DNA of 64,000 nucleotides from Ruegeria profundi (GCF_001507545.1 NZ_LQBP01000001.1:620001-684000); one strand, 5' to 3'. Shown: positions 26,104-35,670, counted from the stretch's first letter. Numbers and translations are program-made. The notes: a model not told the origin generated them from the sequence alone.

Positions 26104-27885
26104 ATGCCCGTCTATAATGCGCCTACCAAAGACACTCAGTTCATTTTGCATAATGTTCTGAAAGTATCGGAATCCGACATTCCGGGATACAGCGAACTGG
26201 AGGCTGAATTCACTGGCGCCGTGCTGGAAGAAGCCGGCAAGGTCGCCACGAACGTTCTGCACCCGCTTAACGTTGTGGGTGACACCGAAGGGTGTCGGCT
26301 GGAAAATGGCATCGTGTACACACCCACAGGGTTCAAAGGTGCCTTTGAGCAGGTGAAAGAAGGTGGCTGGACCGGTCTCGACATGCCCGAGGAATACGGT
26401 GGCCAGAACATGCCATACGTTATGGGCACCGCAGTGGGCGAGATGTTCTCGGCCGCGAACCAGGCCTTCACGATGTACCAGGGTCTGACGCACGGTGCCG
26501 CATCCGCCATTCTGGCGCACGGCACTGACGAGCAAAAGAACAAATACCTGCCCAATATGGTCAGCTGTGAATGGACCGGCACCATGAACCTGACCGAACC
26601 GCATTGTGGCACGGATCTGGGCCTGATGCGCACCAAGGCCGAGCCGCAGGGTGATGGCAGCTACAAGATCACTGGCCAGAAGATCTTTATCTCATCCGGC
26701 GATCACGACATGGCCGACAACATCATTCACCTGGTGCTGGCCAAGATCCCCGGCGGCCCCGAGGGCATCAAGGGCGTGTCGCTGTTCATCGTTCCCAAAT
26801 TCATCGTCAATGAAGATGGGTCTCTGGGTGAGCGCAACGGTGTTTCGGTCGGCAAGATCGAAGAAAAGATGGGTATCCACGGAAACTCCACCTGCGTCAT
26901 GAATTACGACGACTCCACCGGATGGTTGCTGGGCGAGGAACACAAGGGCATGCGCGCCATGTTCACCATGATGAACGAAGCGCGTCTGGGTGTAGGCATG
27001 CAGGGTCTGGCGCAAGCCGAGGCCGCGTTCCAAAACGCACTGGAATATGCCAAGGATCGGCTGCAGGGCCGCGATGTGACCGGTGTGAAAAACCCTGACG
27101 GCCCCGCCGACCCGCTGATCGTACATCCCGACATCCGCCGCAACCTGATGGATCAGAAAAGCTTTACCGAAGGCGCCCGCGCGTTCATCCTTTGGGGCGC
27201 GACCATGATCGACAAGGCGCACCGGTCGAGTGACAAGGATGCGGATGGTCTGATCTCGCTGCTGACCCCGGTCATCAAGGGCTTTCTGACAGATCAAGGC
27301 TATGACATGACCGTTCAGGCCCAGCAGGTTTATGGTGGGCATGGCTACATCGAAGAATGGGGCATGTCGCAATACACGCGCGACGCCCGGATCGCGATGA
27401 TCTACGAAGGTGCAAATGGCGTTCAGGCGCTGGACCTTGTGGGCCGTAAGCTGGCTCAGGACGGCGGCAAGCACGTGATGGCGTTCTTCGAAATGGTCAA
27501 AACCTTCTGCAAGGAAAACGGTGGTCAAAACGAAGCCTATGACAAAGCCTTTATCGAACCGTTGAAAGCTGCGTCGAAAGACCTGCAAGCCGCTGGCATG
27601 TACTTCATGCAGGAAGGCATGAAGAATCCGAACAACGCGCTGTCTGGCTCTTATGACTTCATGCATATGTTTGGCCATGTCTGCCTGGGCCTGATGTGGG
27701 CGCAGATGGCCAAAGCCGCGCAAGACGCTCTGGATGGCGGTGCCTCGGACACGGAGTTCTACGAGACCAAGATCAATACCGGCCGATTCTACATGGCGCG
27801 TCGCCTGCCCGCCACGTCCATGCACCTTGCGCGCATTCAGACTGGCGCTGATACGGTCATGGCGCTTGAGGCCGCAAACTTTTGA
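26104..27885 (+). CDS. Acyl-CoA dehydrogenase of the large (about 600-residue) subfamily
   Basis: 593 residues from ATG of [16 protein letters not shown] upstream. FAD-binding motif [21 protein letters not shown] and ISSGDHD, helix segment [23 protein letters not shown], and [18 protein letters not shown], where the catalytic glutamate of this subfamily lies, are all present, followed by the extra C-terminal domain. The subfamily holds long-chain enzymes and DmdC (methylmercaptopropionyl-CoA dehydrogenase). The operon partners (thiolase, FadB) favour fatty-acid beta-oxidation, step one, but a DmdC-like substrate is not excluded. Confidence 0.9.
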   Translation: MPVYNAPTKDTQFILHNVLKVSESDIPGYSELEAEFTGAVLEEAGKVATNVLHPLNVVGDTEGCRLENGIVYTPTGFKGAFEQVKEGGWTGLDMPEEYGGQNMPYVMGTAVGEMFSAANQAFTMYQGLTHGAASAILAHGTDEQKNKYLPNMVSCEWTGTMNLTEPHCGTDLGLMRTKAEPQGDGSYKITGQKIFISSGDHDMADNIIHLVLAKIPGGPEGIKGVSLFIVPKFIVNEDGSLGERNGVSVGKIEEKMGIHGNSTCVMNYDDSTGWLLGEEHKGMRAMFTMMNEARLGVGMQGLAQAEAAFQNALEYAKDRLQGRDVTGVKNPDGPADPLIVHPDIRRNLMDQKSFTEGARAFILWGATMIDKAHRSSDKDADGLISLLTPVIKGFLTDQGYDMTVQAQQVYGGHGYIEEWGMSQYTRDARIAMIYEGANGVQALDLVGRKLAQDGGKHVMAFFEMVKTFCKENGGQNEAYDKAFIEPLKAASKDLQAAGMYFMQEGMKNPNNALSGSYDFMHMFGHVCLGLMWAQMAKAAQDALDGGASDTEFYETKINTGRFYMARRLPATSMHLARIQTGADTVMALEAANF

Positions 27886-27940
27886 TCTCAATTCGGCCCG
27901 TGGGCACATGCCCCGGGCCGGACTTTCGGAGGAGAGAGAA

Positions 27941-28153
27941 ATGCCGAAACGATTTCGCCTGACACGCCGCTTTCCCGTCGCCATGACCGAGGACGGATAC
28001 CGTAAGCTTCGCGGCTTCGCCCATGAGGCGGGTCTTGACGAAGGTGAGGCGCTGTCTTTCCTGTTCGAAAACTTCGACAACATCATTCATGAGGATAAAC
28101 TGACCCGCCGACTGCGCGCCTTTAATTCCGAGCTAGAGGCGCGCAAGCGCTGA
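27941..28153 (+). CDS. Small conserved-looking hypothetical protein in the beta-oxidation operon
   Basis: 70 residues, preceded by a very strong GGAGGAGAG site. Basic N-terminus (MPKRFRLTRRFPVAM), then TEDGYRKLRGFAHEAGLDEGEALSFLFENFD, probably two or three helices with a ribbon-helix-like look. I do not recognise a family. It lies 55 bases after the dehydrogenase and 130 before the GST gene, so it probably belongs to the operon. A role in regulation or protein contact would be guesswork. Confidence 0.65.
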   Translation: MPKRFRLTRRFPVAMTEDGYRKLRGFAHEAGLDEGEALSFLFENFDNIIHEDKLTRRLRAFNSELEARKR

Positions 28154-28170
28154 CAGCTTTCGTCAAACTT

Positions 28171-28251
28171 GCTTTCGATATGCGTGTTTTCAGCAAGACG
28201 AACCCTGCCCACCTGAAAGGTTCAGCTTTCTCGAAATACGCGTGTTTCGGC
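28171..28251 (+). repeat. Imperfect direct repeat before the GST gene
   Basis: GCTTTCGATATGCGTGTTTTC (from 28171) is partly repeated as GCTTTC...AATACGCGTGTTTCG (from 28225). The shared core is ATA(T/C)GCGTGTTTC. It sits in the only sizeable gap of the operon and could mark an internal promoter or operator. Confidence 0.35.
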
Positions 28252-28283
28252 ACCGCACCACACGCCTTTGGAAGGACGATCCC

Positions 28284-28922
28284 ATGACCATCAAACTTCA
28301 CTGCTTCGGAGAAAGCGGGAACTCTTACAAGGCCGCTTTAGCGCTCGAATTATCCGGCCTTGAGTGGGAACCTGTGTTTGTCGATTTCTTCAACGGCGCA
28401 ACGCGCACGCCCGAATACCGGGCCGAAGTCAATGAAATGGGCGAAGCGCCCGTCATGATAGATGGCGATTTCCGCACCAGCCAGTCCGGTGCCATTCAGG
28501 CCTATGTGACCGAGAAATCGGGTAAGTTTGGCGGCAAGGACCGGGATGAGAATTATGAAATTTTCCGCTGGGTTCTGTGGGACAACCACAAACTCAGCTC
28601 GATGGCCGGGGTCACCCGGTTTCTGATGAACTTTCTGCCACCCGAGCACCGCAATGCCGACGTGATCGCATTCAACCAGGGCCGCCTGAAAGGCGCCTAT
28701 CAAGTTCTGGAGAGCCACTTGAGCGAGCGCGACTGGATCGTCGGTGACGGTGTCACCAATGCCGATATCAGCTGTTGCGGCTACCTGTATTACCCGGAAC
28801 CGTTTGGCTTTGACCGCGCCGACTGGCCCAATATCGACGCCTGGCTGACCCGTTTGTCGGAACAGCCCGGCTGGAAACACCCCTATGACCTGATGCCCGG
28901 CAACCCGTCGGATCGAGCTTAA
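28284..28922 (+). CDS. Glutathione S-transferase family protein
   Basis: 212 residues from the ATG of MTIKLHCFGESGNSYKAALAL. The N-terminal thioredoxin-like domain has a serine in place of the Cys/Tyr (GESGNSYK) and the cis-proline turn GEAPVMIDGDFRTSQSGAI, which binds the glutathione gamma-glutamyl group. The C-terminal domain is all-helical with ERDWIVGDGVTNADISCCG containing the conserved aspartate. In this operon it may detoxify or process acyl intermediates; the substrate is unknown. Confidence 0.88.
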   Translation: MTIKLHCFGESGNSYKAALALELSGLEWEPVFVDFFNGATRTPEYRAEVNEMGEAPVMIDGDFRTSQSGAIQAYVTEKSGKFGGKDRDENYEIFRWVLWDNHKLSSMAGVTRFLMNFLPPEHRNADVIAFNQGRLKGAYQVLESHLSERDWIVGDGVTNADISCCGYLYYPEPFGFDRADWPNIDAWLTRLSEQPGWKHPYDLMPGNPSDRA

Positions 28923-28933
28923 GGAGAAGACCC

Positions 28934-30145
28934 ATGACCGAAGCTTATATTTATGACGCCCTGCGCACCCCGCGCGGCAAGGGCCGCAAGGACGGCAGCC
29001 TGCACGAGGTAACCTCGGTGCGCTTGTCCGCCCTGACGCTGAACGCGGTGAAAGAGCGCAACAATCTGGAAGGCCACGCCGTTGAGGATGTGATTTGGGG
29101 CAACGTCACTCAGGTGATGGAGCAAGGCGGCTGTCTGGCGCGCTCGGCGGTTCTGGCTTCGGATCTGGATGAGTCGATCCCCGGCTTGGCGATCAACCGT
29201 TTCTGCGCCTCGGGCATGGAAGCCGTGAACCTGGCCGCGAACCAGGTCAAAGGCGGCGCGGGCGAAGCCTATATCGCGGGCGGTGTCGAGATGATGGGCC
29301 GCGTGGCCATGGGCAGCGATGGCGCGGCCATTGCGGTTGATCCGACTTTGGCGATGGAGACCTATTTCGTTCCGCAGGGTATCTCGGCCGATATCATCGC
29401 CACCGAATATGGCTTCAGCCGTGACGATGCTGACGCGCTGGCCGTTGAATCGCAGAACCGTGCCGCGAAAGCGTGGGAAGAGAACCGGTTTGAGAAATCG
29501 GTCATCACCATCAAGGACCAGAACGGCCTGACCATTCTGGATCGCGACGAATACATGCGCCCCGGCACCGACATGCAAAGCCTTGGCGCGTTGAATCCGT
29601 CCTTCCAGATGATGGGTGAGCAGATGCCCGGCTTCGACAAAGTCGCGATGCTGAAATACCCGCATCTGGAGCGGATCAACCACATCCACCACGCGGGCAA
29701 CAGCTCGGGCATCGTGGACGGTGCGGCGGCTGTTTTGATCGGCAACAAAGAGTTCGGTGAGAAATACGGCCTGAAACCGCGTGCCCGCATCAAGGCGACC
29801 GCCAAGATCGGCACCGACCCGACCATTATGCTGACCGGTCCGGTTCCGGTGACCGAGAAAATCCTTGCCGATAATGGCATGCAAATCGGCGATCTGGACT
29901 TGTTCGAAGTGAACGAAGCCTTCGCCTCGGTCGTGCTGCGGTTCCAGCAGGCGTTCGATGTCGATCCGGCGCTGGTAAACGTCAACGGCGGCTCAATCGC
30001 GATGGGCCACCCACTTGGTGCGACCGGTGCGATGATTATCGGCACGCTGCTGGATGAGCTGGAGCGTCAGGACAAGGAAACCGGTCTGGCCACGCTCTGC
30101 ATTGCGTCCGGCATGGGTGCGGCAACCATTATCGAGCGGGTCTGA
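28934..30145 (+). CDS. fadA: Acetyl-CoA C-acyltransferase (beta-oxidation thiolase)
   Basis: 403 residues, 11 bases after the GST gene with AAGGAG upstream. Catalytic residues of thiolases are complete: nucleophile cysteine in NRFCASGMEAVNLA, HHAGNSSGIVDGAAAVLI, NEAFA, histidine in GGSIAMGHPLGATGA and the second cysteine in CIASGMGAATIIER. Splits 3-ketoacyl-CoA to acetyl-CoA and a shortened acyl-CoA. Paired with the FadB-like protein two genes downstream, as in a fatty oxidation complex. Confidence 0.93.
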   Translation: MTEAYIYDALRTPRGKGRKDGSLHEVTSVRLSALTLNAVKERNNLEGHAVEDVIWGNVTQVMEQGGCLARSAVLASDLDESIPGLAINRFCASGMEAVNLAANQVKGGAGEAYIAGGVEMMGRVAMGSDGAAIAVDPTLAMETYFVPQGISADIIATEYGFSRDDADALAVESQNRAAKAWEENRFEKSVITIKDQNGLTILDRDEYMRPGTDMQSLGALNPSFQMMGEQMPGFDKVAMLKYPHLERINHIHHAGNSSGIVDGAAAVLIGNKEFGEKYGLKPRARIKATAKIGTDPTIMLTGPVPVTEKILADNGMQIGDLDLFEVNEAFASVVLRFQQAFDVDPALVNVNGGSIAMGHPLGATGAMIIGTLLDELERQDKETGLATLCIASGMGAATIIERV

Positions 30146-30633
30146 TGCCCAAGCTGGATCTCTCTCAGATCCCGTTTCAGGGGGGATCGTCCTATCCCGG
30201 CAAGCTGGCCGAGGCGACCGCAGGTCGTTTCGTGCAGCGTGTGGGCGATGCAGGCGGGCTGACTCAATACGGGGTCAACATCGTGCGGTTGGAACCTGCG
30301 GGGATGTCCTCGTTGCGCCACTATCACATGATGCAAGATGAGTTTGCCATCATGCTCAGCGGCACCTGCGTGCTGATCGACGACGATGGTGAGCATGAGA
30401 TGCTGCCCGGTGACTGCGCCGCTTGGCCTGCTGGTGAGGCCAACGGCCACCACCTTGTGAACAAAACCGATGCGCCCGCGACCTTTCTGGTGGTGGGCAC
30501 TCGGACCCCGACCGAGACCGGCTATTACAGCGACATAGATATGATGGTGAAGGATGATGAAAACGGATTCTCTTTCACCCGAAAAGACGGCAGCCCGCTG
30601 ACGGCTGACCAGATTGGAGATGACAATGACTGA
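30145..30633 (+). CDS. Cupin-domain protein
   Basis: 162 residues beginning in the thiolase stop (TGATG). Cupin motif 1 is RHYHMMQDEFAIMLSGTCVLIDDDGEHEML (His, His, Glu) and motif 2 PGDCAAWPAGEANGHHLVNKT, so a metal site is likely. Small single-cupin proteins of this type recur beside acyl-CoA genes; activity unknown. Its 3' end overlaps the FadB-like start by eight bases. Confidence 0.85.
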   Translation: MPKLDLSQIPFQGGSSYPGKLAEATAGRFVQRVGDAGGLTQYGVNIVRLEPAGMSSLRHYHMMQDEFAIMLSGTCVLIDDDGEHEMLPGDCAAWPAGEANGHHLVNKTDAPATFLVVGTRTPTETGYYSDIDMMVKDDENGFSFTRKDGSPLTADQIGDDND

Positions 30634-32827
30634 TTTCACTCTGAGCAAAGACGCAGACGGCGTCGCCTTTGTGACCTGGGACGCCCAGGGCAAATCCATG
30701 AACGTACTGACCCGCGAAGCCTTTCAGGAGGTCAGCCAACTGATCGATCAGGCGCTGGAGGATGACGAGGTCAAAGGCATCGTTATTACCAGTGGCAAGG
30801 AAGGCTCGTTCGCCGGTGGTATGGACCTGAATACTTTGGCGACCATTCGTCAGGAAGCGGGCGATGAACCAGCGCAGGCTCTGTTCGATTTTGTGATGGG
30901 TGGCCACCACATCCTGCGCAAGTTGGAACTGGCGGGCATGGACCCCAAGACCAAGAAGGGCGGCAAGCCGATCGCCTGTGCGATCAACGGCACCTGCGCC
31001 GGGATCGGGACCGAGATCGCTCTGGCCTGTCACCACCGCGTCATGACCGACAACCCGAAAGCCAAAATTGGCTTGCCGGAAATCCTGTTGGGAATTTTCC
31101 CGGGCGGCGGCGGCACCATGCGCTATAGCCGTATGGTAGGTGCGATGGCGGCGGCCCCTGTCCTGCTGGAAGGCAAGATGATGGACCCGAAGAAAGCCAA
31201 GGGCGCGCAGCTGATCGACGCCGTGGCTGATGATCCGGTTGCGGCCGCGAAAGAGTGGGTTCTGAACGCGAAGGACGCCGATCTGGTCAAGCCTTGGGAC
31301 GCGAAGGGTTACAAAATGCCTGGCGGGGCACCCTATCACCCTGCTGGCTTCATGACCTTTGTCGGTGCCAGCGCAATGGTGCACGGCAAAACCCAAGGTG
31401 CGTTCCCGGCGGCCAAGGCTCTGCTGAGTTCGATCTACGAAGGCGCGCTGGTCGATTTTGACACCGCCCTGCGGATTGAGGCGCGGTGGTTCACCTCGAT
31501 CCTGATGAACCCATCCTCGTCGGCCATGATCCGCTCGCTTTTCCTGAACAAGGAAGCGCTGGAGAAAGGCGCTGTCCGTCCCAAGGATGTGCCCGATCAA
31601 CGCGTCAAAAAGGTTGGCGTTCTGGGTGCTGGCATGATGGGCGCTGGTATCGCGCTGGTTTCGGCTCAGGCTGGGATGGAGGTTGTTCTGGTCGACCGCG
31701 ACCAGGAAGCCGCCGACAAGGGCAAAGCCTATACCGAGTCCTATCTGGACAAGGGCATCAAGCGCGGCAAAGCCACCCCTGAGAAGAAAGAGGCGATGCT
31801 GGGCCAGATCACCGCGACCCCCGATCTGGATCAGCTGAAAGGCTGCGATCTGATCATCGAAGCCGTTTTCGAAGACTTGGGCGTAAAGGCCGAGATGACC
31901 AAGAAGGTCGAGGCGATCATCCCGGAAGACTGCATCTTTGCCTCGAACACCTCGACCCTGCCGATCACCGATCTGGCCAAAGCATCCGCACGGCCCGAGC
32001 AGTTTATCGGAATCCACTTCTTCTCACCCGTTGAGAAGATGTTCTTGGTCGAGATCATCAAGGGCAAGGAAACCGGTGATCGTGCCGTCGCCAAGGCACT
32101 TGACTACGTGCGCCAGATCAGAAAGACCCCGATCGTCGTCAACGATGCGCGCTTCTTCTACGCCAACCGCTGCATCATCCCCTACATCAACGAAGGTGTC
32201 CGGATGATTGCCGAGGGTGTGAACCCGGTGCTGATCGACAATGCTGCGCGTCAACTGGGTTTCCCGGTTGGTCCGATCCAGCTGACCGATGAGACCTCGA
32301 TTGACCTGGGCGCTAAGATTGCGCGTGCCACCAAGGCAGCGATGGGCGATGATTATCCGGAAAGCCCATCCGATGACGTCATCTTCTGGATGGAGGAACA
32401 GGGCCGTTTGGGTCGCAAGGCCAATGCGGGCTTTTTCGACTATGACGACAAGGGCAAGCGCGTCGAATACTGGAAAGGTCTGCAAGAGAAATACCCGCAT
32501 GCCGAAGACCAGCCCGACCTGATCGAAGTGCAGGAACGTTTGATGTTTGCTCAGGTCCTTGAAGCGGTCCGCGCGCTGGAGGAAGACGTTCTGGAAGACA
32601 TCCGCGAAGGCGACGTCGGCGCGATCCTTGGTTGGGGCTTTGCACCGTGGTCAGGCGGCCCGTTCAGCTGGTTGGACATTATCGGTACGCCTTATGCCGC
32701 CGAGCGTTGCGATCAATTGGCCCAAGCCTATGGCGAACGGTTCGCCTGCCCGCCGTTGCTGCGCGAAATGGCTGAAAAGGGCCAAAGCTTCTATGGTCGC
32801 TTCAACCCCGAAGCCAAGGCCGCCTAA
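30626..32827 (+). CDS. fadB: Bifunctional enoyl-CoA hydratase / 3-hydroxyacyl-CoA dehydrogenase (FadB/FadJ-like)
   Basis: 733 residues from the ATG of MTDFTLSKDADG. Residues 1-190 are a crotonase domain (SFAGGMDLNTL oxyanion hole; GLPEILLGIFPGGGGTMR with the catalytic glutamate). From about 325 a Rossmann domain begins with VGVLGAGMMGAGIALVSAQAG, followed by IHFFSPVEKMFLVEII with the dehydrogenase histidine and two C-terminal HCDH domains. Catalyses the hydration and NAD-dependent oxidation steps of beta-oxidation with the thiolase encoded upstream. Last gene of the operon, followed by a strong terminator. Confidence 0.94.
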   Translation: MTDFTLSKDADGVAFVTWDAQGKSMNVLTREAFQEVSQLIDQALEDDEVKGIVITSGKEGSFAGGMDLNTLATIRQEAGDEPAQALFDFVMGGHHILRKLELAGMDPKTKKGGKPIACAINGTCAGIGTEIALACHHRVMTDNPKAKIGLPEILLGIFPGGGGTMRYSRMVGAMAAAPVLLEGKMMDPKKAKGAQLIDAVADDPVAAAKEWVLNAKDADLVKPWDAKGYKMPGGAPYHPAGFMTFVGASAMVHGKTQGAFPAAKALLSSIYEGALVDFDTALRIEARWFTSILMNPSSSAMIRSLFLNKEALEKGAVRPKDVPDQRVKKVGVLGAGMMGAGIALVSAQAGMEVVLVDRDQEAADKGKAYTESYLDKGIKRGKATPEKKEAMLGQITATPDLDQLKGCDLIIEAVFEDLGVKAEMTKKVEAIIPEDCIFASNTSTLPITDLAKASARPEQFIGIHFFSPVEKMFLVEIIKGKETGDRAVAKALDYVRQIRKTPIVVNDARFFYANRCIIPYINEGVRMIAEGVNPVLIDNAARQLGFPVGPIQLTDETSIDLGAKIARATKAAMGDDYPESPSDDVIFWMEEQGRLGRKANAGFFDYDDKGKRVEYWKGLQEKYPHAEDQPDLIEVQERLMFAQVLEAVRALEEDVLEDIREGDVGAILGWGFAPWSGGPFSWLDIIGTPYAAERCDQLAQAYGERFACPPLLREMAEKGQSFYGRFNPEAKAA

Positions 32828-32831
32828 AGAA

Positions 32832-32865
32832 AAACGCTGGCGCGTGCCCCCTCGCGCCAGCGTTT
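32832..32865 (+). terminator. Terminator of the beta-oxidation operon
   Basis: A perfect 13-base stem (AAACGCTGGCGCG / CGCGCCAGCGTTT) with an eight-base loop lies five bases after the fadB stop, followed by GCTTGCTGTCT. The flanking A and T ends allow use from both strands, also serving the convergent Hint gene. Confidence 0.85.
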
Positions 32866-32893
32866 GCTTGCTGTCTCAGATACAGCTTCCCAT

Positions 32894-33649
32894 TCAGGTT
32901 CTGATCACGGGACGACCCGGGCGTCCGGGACGACGAGCCCCCCTCACCGGCCTTGCCGGAACAATGGCGTGATCGAAAATCGGTGCGGGCAAGGACCCCA
33001 GAGAATTGGCCAGAACGGCAACATCTCTGCGCTTTGCTGTCAGAGAAATCAATTCCGCTGCAGCCTCGGACCCGACTACCTTATAAGACGCGCGACCGGG
33101 AATGGTGCGCGACCCAAAGCGCCCCGAGGGGCAGAAGGCGCGAAACCCGCCTTCGATATAGATCACCTCGTCCTGTTCGAAAAACAGGGTTGAGATGTCA
33201 AAATACGAGGCCGGTACATCTGACGTGATCCGAAACATGCCGCTTAGCAGTCTTGCCGATACAACAGGCAGGCTGACCGGCAACGCGATTGGATCATGAC
33301 ACAGCTTGGTGTTGTCCAACGCCACGCCCTGCTCTGGCATCAGCCAGACCGGCCTGTCATTGTAGGCCATGTGCGATGGCACGCGGATCGGCATATTCTC
33401 GGCCTTGGTTTCATCCGGTGGCACAGTGATGCAATCCGTTGCAACGCGGCTTACCGCCTGAAACCCATTGTCCATTGTGCGTATCAGGTCACCGGGCTGT
33501 ATCTGTTCTACAGGCTTCCACCCACCATTCGTGGAAACCCTGGTTCCATGGACCAGACCGCCCCGGCGCGCATTCAACGCGGCCTGCGGTTCAGCCGTAC
33601 CCCGGGCGTCAGGACGCGGGGGAAAACTTATGACACTCTCAACTTTCAC
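32894..33649 (-). CDS. Hint-domain (Hedgehog/intein) protein lacking the usual cysteine
   Basis: About 251 residues; a GTG start is used, though a TTG one codon earlier is possible. It contains a Hint_2-type domain: HGTRVSTNGGWKPVEQIQPGDLIRTMDNGFQAVSRV and later RVPSHMAYNDRPVWLMPEQGVALDN. Roseobacters often encode such proteins, normally starting C-x-x-G-T; here the nucleophile position is histidine (LVHGTRV), so autoprocessing is doubtful. The C-terminus is basic and proline-rich (RGARRPGRPGRPVIRT). No signal peptide is seen. Function unknown. Confidence 0.75.
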   Translation of the reverse strand: MKVESVISFPPRPDARGTAEPQAALNARRGGLVHGTRVSTNGGWKPVEQIQPGDLIRTMDNGFQAVSRVATDCITVPPDETKAENMPIRVPSHMAYNDRPVWLMPEQGVALDNTKLCHDPIALPVSLPVVSARLLSGMFRITSDVPASYFDISTLFFEQDEVIYIEGGFRAFCPSGRFGSRTIPGRASYKVVGSEAAAELISLTAKRRDVAVLANSLGSLPAPIFDHAIVPARPVRGARRPGRPGRPVIRT

Positions 33650-33753
33650 CAAAAACCGAACCCACTATTTACTCAAAACCACTAAGAATGATGAGTAACA
33701 CAGAGCCCGACGCGGTGACTTATTTTTGACATATTAAGGCCGGATTTAGGCCA

Positions 33754-33777
33754 TTTCTGCCGCAATATGCGCAGAAA
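33754..33777. repeat. Inverted repeat between the sulfotransferase and Hint genes
   Basis: TTTCTGC and GCAGAAA form a seven-base stem around CGCAATATGC. There is no T-run on either side, so it is not a standard terminator; it could be an operator for the Hint gene on the minus strand or a weak 3' stem for the sulfotransferase mRNA. Confidence 0.35.
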
Positions 33778-33825
33778 ATCCAAACAACATCGGAAGAAAA
33801 ATGCTCATTAGGATAGATTTGGAAA

Positions 33826-34488
33826 CTATGCTTCGCCTTCTGGATCAAACGCATACCCGAATCTTGCGATATCCTCATTGCAGGCTTCGGCGACCACCGA
33901 AGCCGACCGATCAGTATAGTAGTGACGATAATCTTTCTGTCGCTGTGACCGGTTCAACCGAGGCAAGGTCAGGTTGAACCCAAGGTGATCGAACAAGGCG
34001 TTCGCATCCTGATTGAACTGTTCCAGCCGAATATAGTGCTGACATTGCTCAACCCCATCTGCGCGGGTCATATACCGCCGGGCGGGGTTCAGTCGAAATG
34101 ACTTTACCGTGTCACGGTGCAGAACAAACTCCTCAAAATTCAACCTCTGCGCCAGCGAAACTGCGGGGTGGTCAAAGCGTTGAACGCGCAGCCAGTGATA
34201 GTAGCTGACGATCCGGTCCCACGGGTTACGCACCATTGTGAACGTGGTCAGGGATTGAAGTTCGTCTATCGAAAGAACCCCGTCGATATCGGCCAGGGTT
34301 GAATGCTTCCACAACCGTCCCTTACCCGTCAAAGCCTTAGCCCTTTTGCGTCGTTTTATAGCTTTGGGCGTATCTCCGAACAGGATGTCATCCTTCATCG
34401 CACGATCTTCCAAGGCCTGTGCCAAAGACGTGCCGCCCGTCTTTGGAATATGGACAAACACGTAGCGACGCCCGCGCGAAATGATCAT
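33826..34488 (-). CDS. Sulfotransferase family 2 protein
   Basis: 220 residues from the ATG of MIISRGRRYVFVHIPKTGGTSLAQALEDR. HIPKTGGTS is the 5'-phosphosulfate loop and TMVRNPWDRIVSYYHWLR the 3'-phosphate-binding motif of PAPS-dependent carbohydrate sulfotransferases. The C-terminal RHYYTDRSASVVAEACNEDIARFGYAF is the usual end of this family. Likely sulfates a surface polysaccharide or small molecule. Monocistronic; divergent from the next gene. Confidence 0.87.
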   Translation of the reverse strand: MIISRGRRYVFVHIPKTGGTSLAQALEDRAMKDDILFGDTPKAIKRRKRAKALTGKGRLWKHSTLADIDGVLSIDELQSLTTFTMVRNPWDRIVSYYHWLRVQRFDHPAVSLAQRLNFEEFVLHRDTVKSFRLNPARRYMTRADGVEQCQHYIRLEQFNQDANALFDHLGFNLTLPRLNRSQRQKDYRHYYTDRSASVVAEACNEDIARFGYAFDPEGEA

Positions 34489-34647
34489 GCTGCCTCTCCG
34501 AGCGCTACGGCGCTTTTTGACCGCCAAACATACATCGCGACCGCGCGTTACGATATCCAGCACATTTTCAAAACGGCGCGCAACAGGTTTGCGCCTTTGG
34601 ATTTTCGCATGTTAAGCTGACGGAAAATAATCACGAGCACCCCCACC

Positions 34648-35664
34648 TTGAAAACGGCCCTTAAACAGTACCAGCGGATTGAGGCCACCGGTCTGTGGCG
34701 CCCCTCGCCGGATATGCAACGGCGCGAGGTGGTGGTGTCGATTGGCGAGGCCACGCTGACAATCTCGGACTTCAACGAACAGGCGTTGACGCATTGGTCT
34801 CTGGCTGCGCTCGAGCGGCAGAATCCCGGTGGGTTTCCGGCCATATTCAACCCGGACGGTGATCCGGCTGAAACGCTGGAGCTGGCAGAAACCGAAACCA
34901 CGATGATCGAGGCGATCGACCGGCTGCAACGGGCCATCGAACGGGCACGGCCGCATCCCGGCCGACTGCGTTGGGTCACTGTCGCCGGGGTGTTCGCCGC
35001 CGTGGCCGCCTTGTTGCTGCTTTGGCTGCCGGTTGCCTTGCAGAATCATGTCATCTCGGTTGTGCCGGACATCAAACGTCAGGATATCGGAAACACGATC
35101 CTTCGTCGGATCGAGAGGGTCTCGGGCCGTGCGTGTACGTCAAACGACGCACAGGCCGCTTTGGACCAGTTGGCTGCTCGCACTGGTGTTCGGAAAATCG
35201 TCATTCTGCCCGCGGGGGTGCAAACCAGCCTGAGCCTGCCCGGAGGCATTGTTCTACTGAACCGGGCGCTCGTTGAGGATCACGAGGATCCCTCGGTCGC
35301 CGCTGGCTACATCATCGCAGAGCGTGCCCGTACTGAGGCGCAGGATCCGCTGGATGACCTGTTGGATCGTACCGGCGTCACAACGGCTTTCCGGCTGCTG
35401 ACAACCGGAGAACTGACGCCCGAGATCATCGACACTTATACCGAGCAGGTTCTGTCCGAACTTCGCCCATCCTTACCCGATGATGAAGTGCTGGAGGTCT
35501 TTGCACAAACAGCGCTTCCATCGACGCCATATGCCTATGCGGTGGATGTCACCGGTGAAACGGTTCTAGGCCTGATCGAGGCGGACCCGATGGCAGGGCG
35601 CCCCCTGCAGCAGGTTCTGCCGGACCGCGACTGGGTCCGGCTCCAAAACATCTGCGGGGAATAA
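34648..35664 (+). CDS. Single-pass membrane protein resembling an inactive M48 peptidase
   Basis: 338 residues from a TTG start (no better ATG in frame near it). An N-terminal cytosolic domain of about 105 residues with a strand-rich pattern is followed by one membrane helix (VTVAGVFAAVAALLLLWLPVAL) and a C-terminal domain. That domain has TSLSLPGGIVLLNRALVEDHEDPSVAAGYIIAERAR, which follows the M48 pattern (AF-LPGG-I-LN-GLL---AGV-AHE--H) but with AERAR where HExxH should be. So I call it M48-like without the zinc site. Function unknown. Confidence 0.6.
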   Translation: MKTALKQYQRIEATGLWRPSPDMQRREVVVSIGEATLTISDFNEQALTHWSLAALERQNPGGFPAIFNPDGDPAETLELAETETTMIEAIDRLQRAIERARPHPGRLRWVTVAGVFAAVAALLLLWLPVALQNHVISVVPDIKRQDIGNTILRRIERVSGRACTSNDAQAALDQLAARTGVRKIVILPAGVQTSLSLPGGIVLLNRALVEDHEDPSVAAGYIIAERARTEAQDPLDDLLDRTGVTTAFRLLTTGELTPEIIDTYTEQVLSELRPSLPDDEVLEVFAQTALPSTPYAYAVDVTGETVLGLIEADPMAGRPLQQVLPDRDWVRLQNICGE

Positions 35665-35670
35665 ACGGTG

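Noticed and set aside
26692..28086. A 464-codon minus-strand frame opposite the acyl-CoA dehydrogenase
   Set aside because: Antisense shadow; the plus-strand gene has full catalytic motifs and a good ribosome site.
30575..32017. A 480-codon minus-strand frame opposite the FadB-like gene
   Set aside because: Antisense shadow of a well-supported gene; no domain or start signal.
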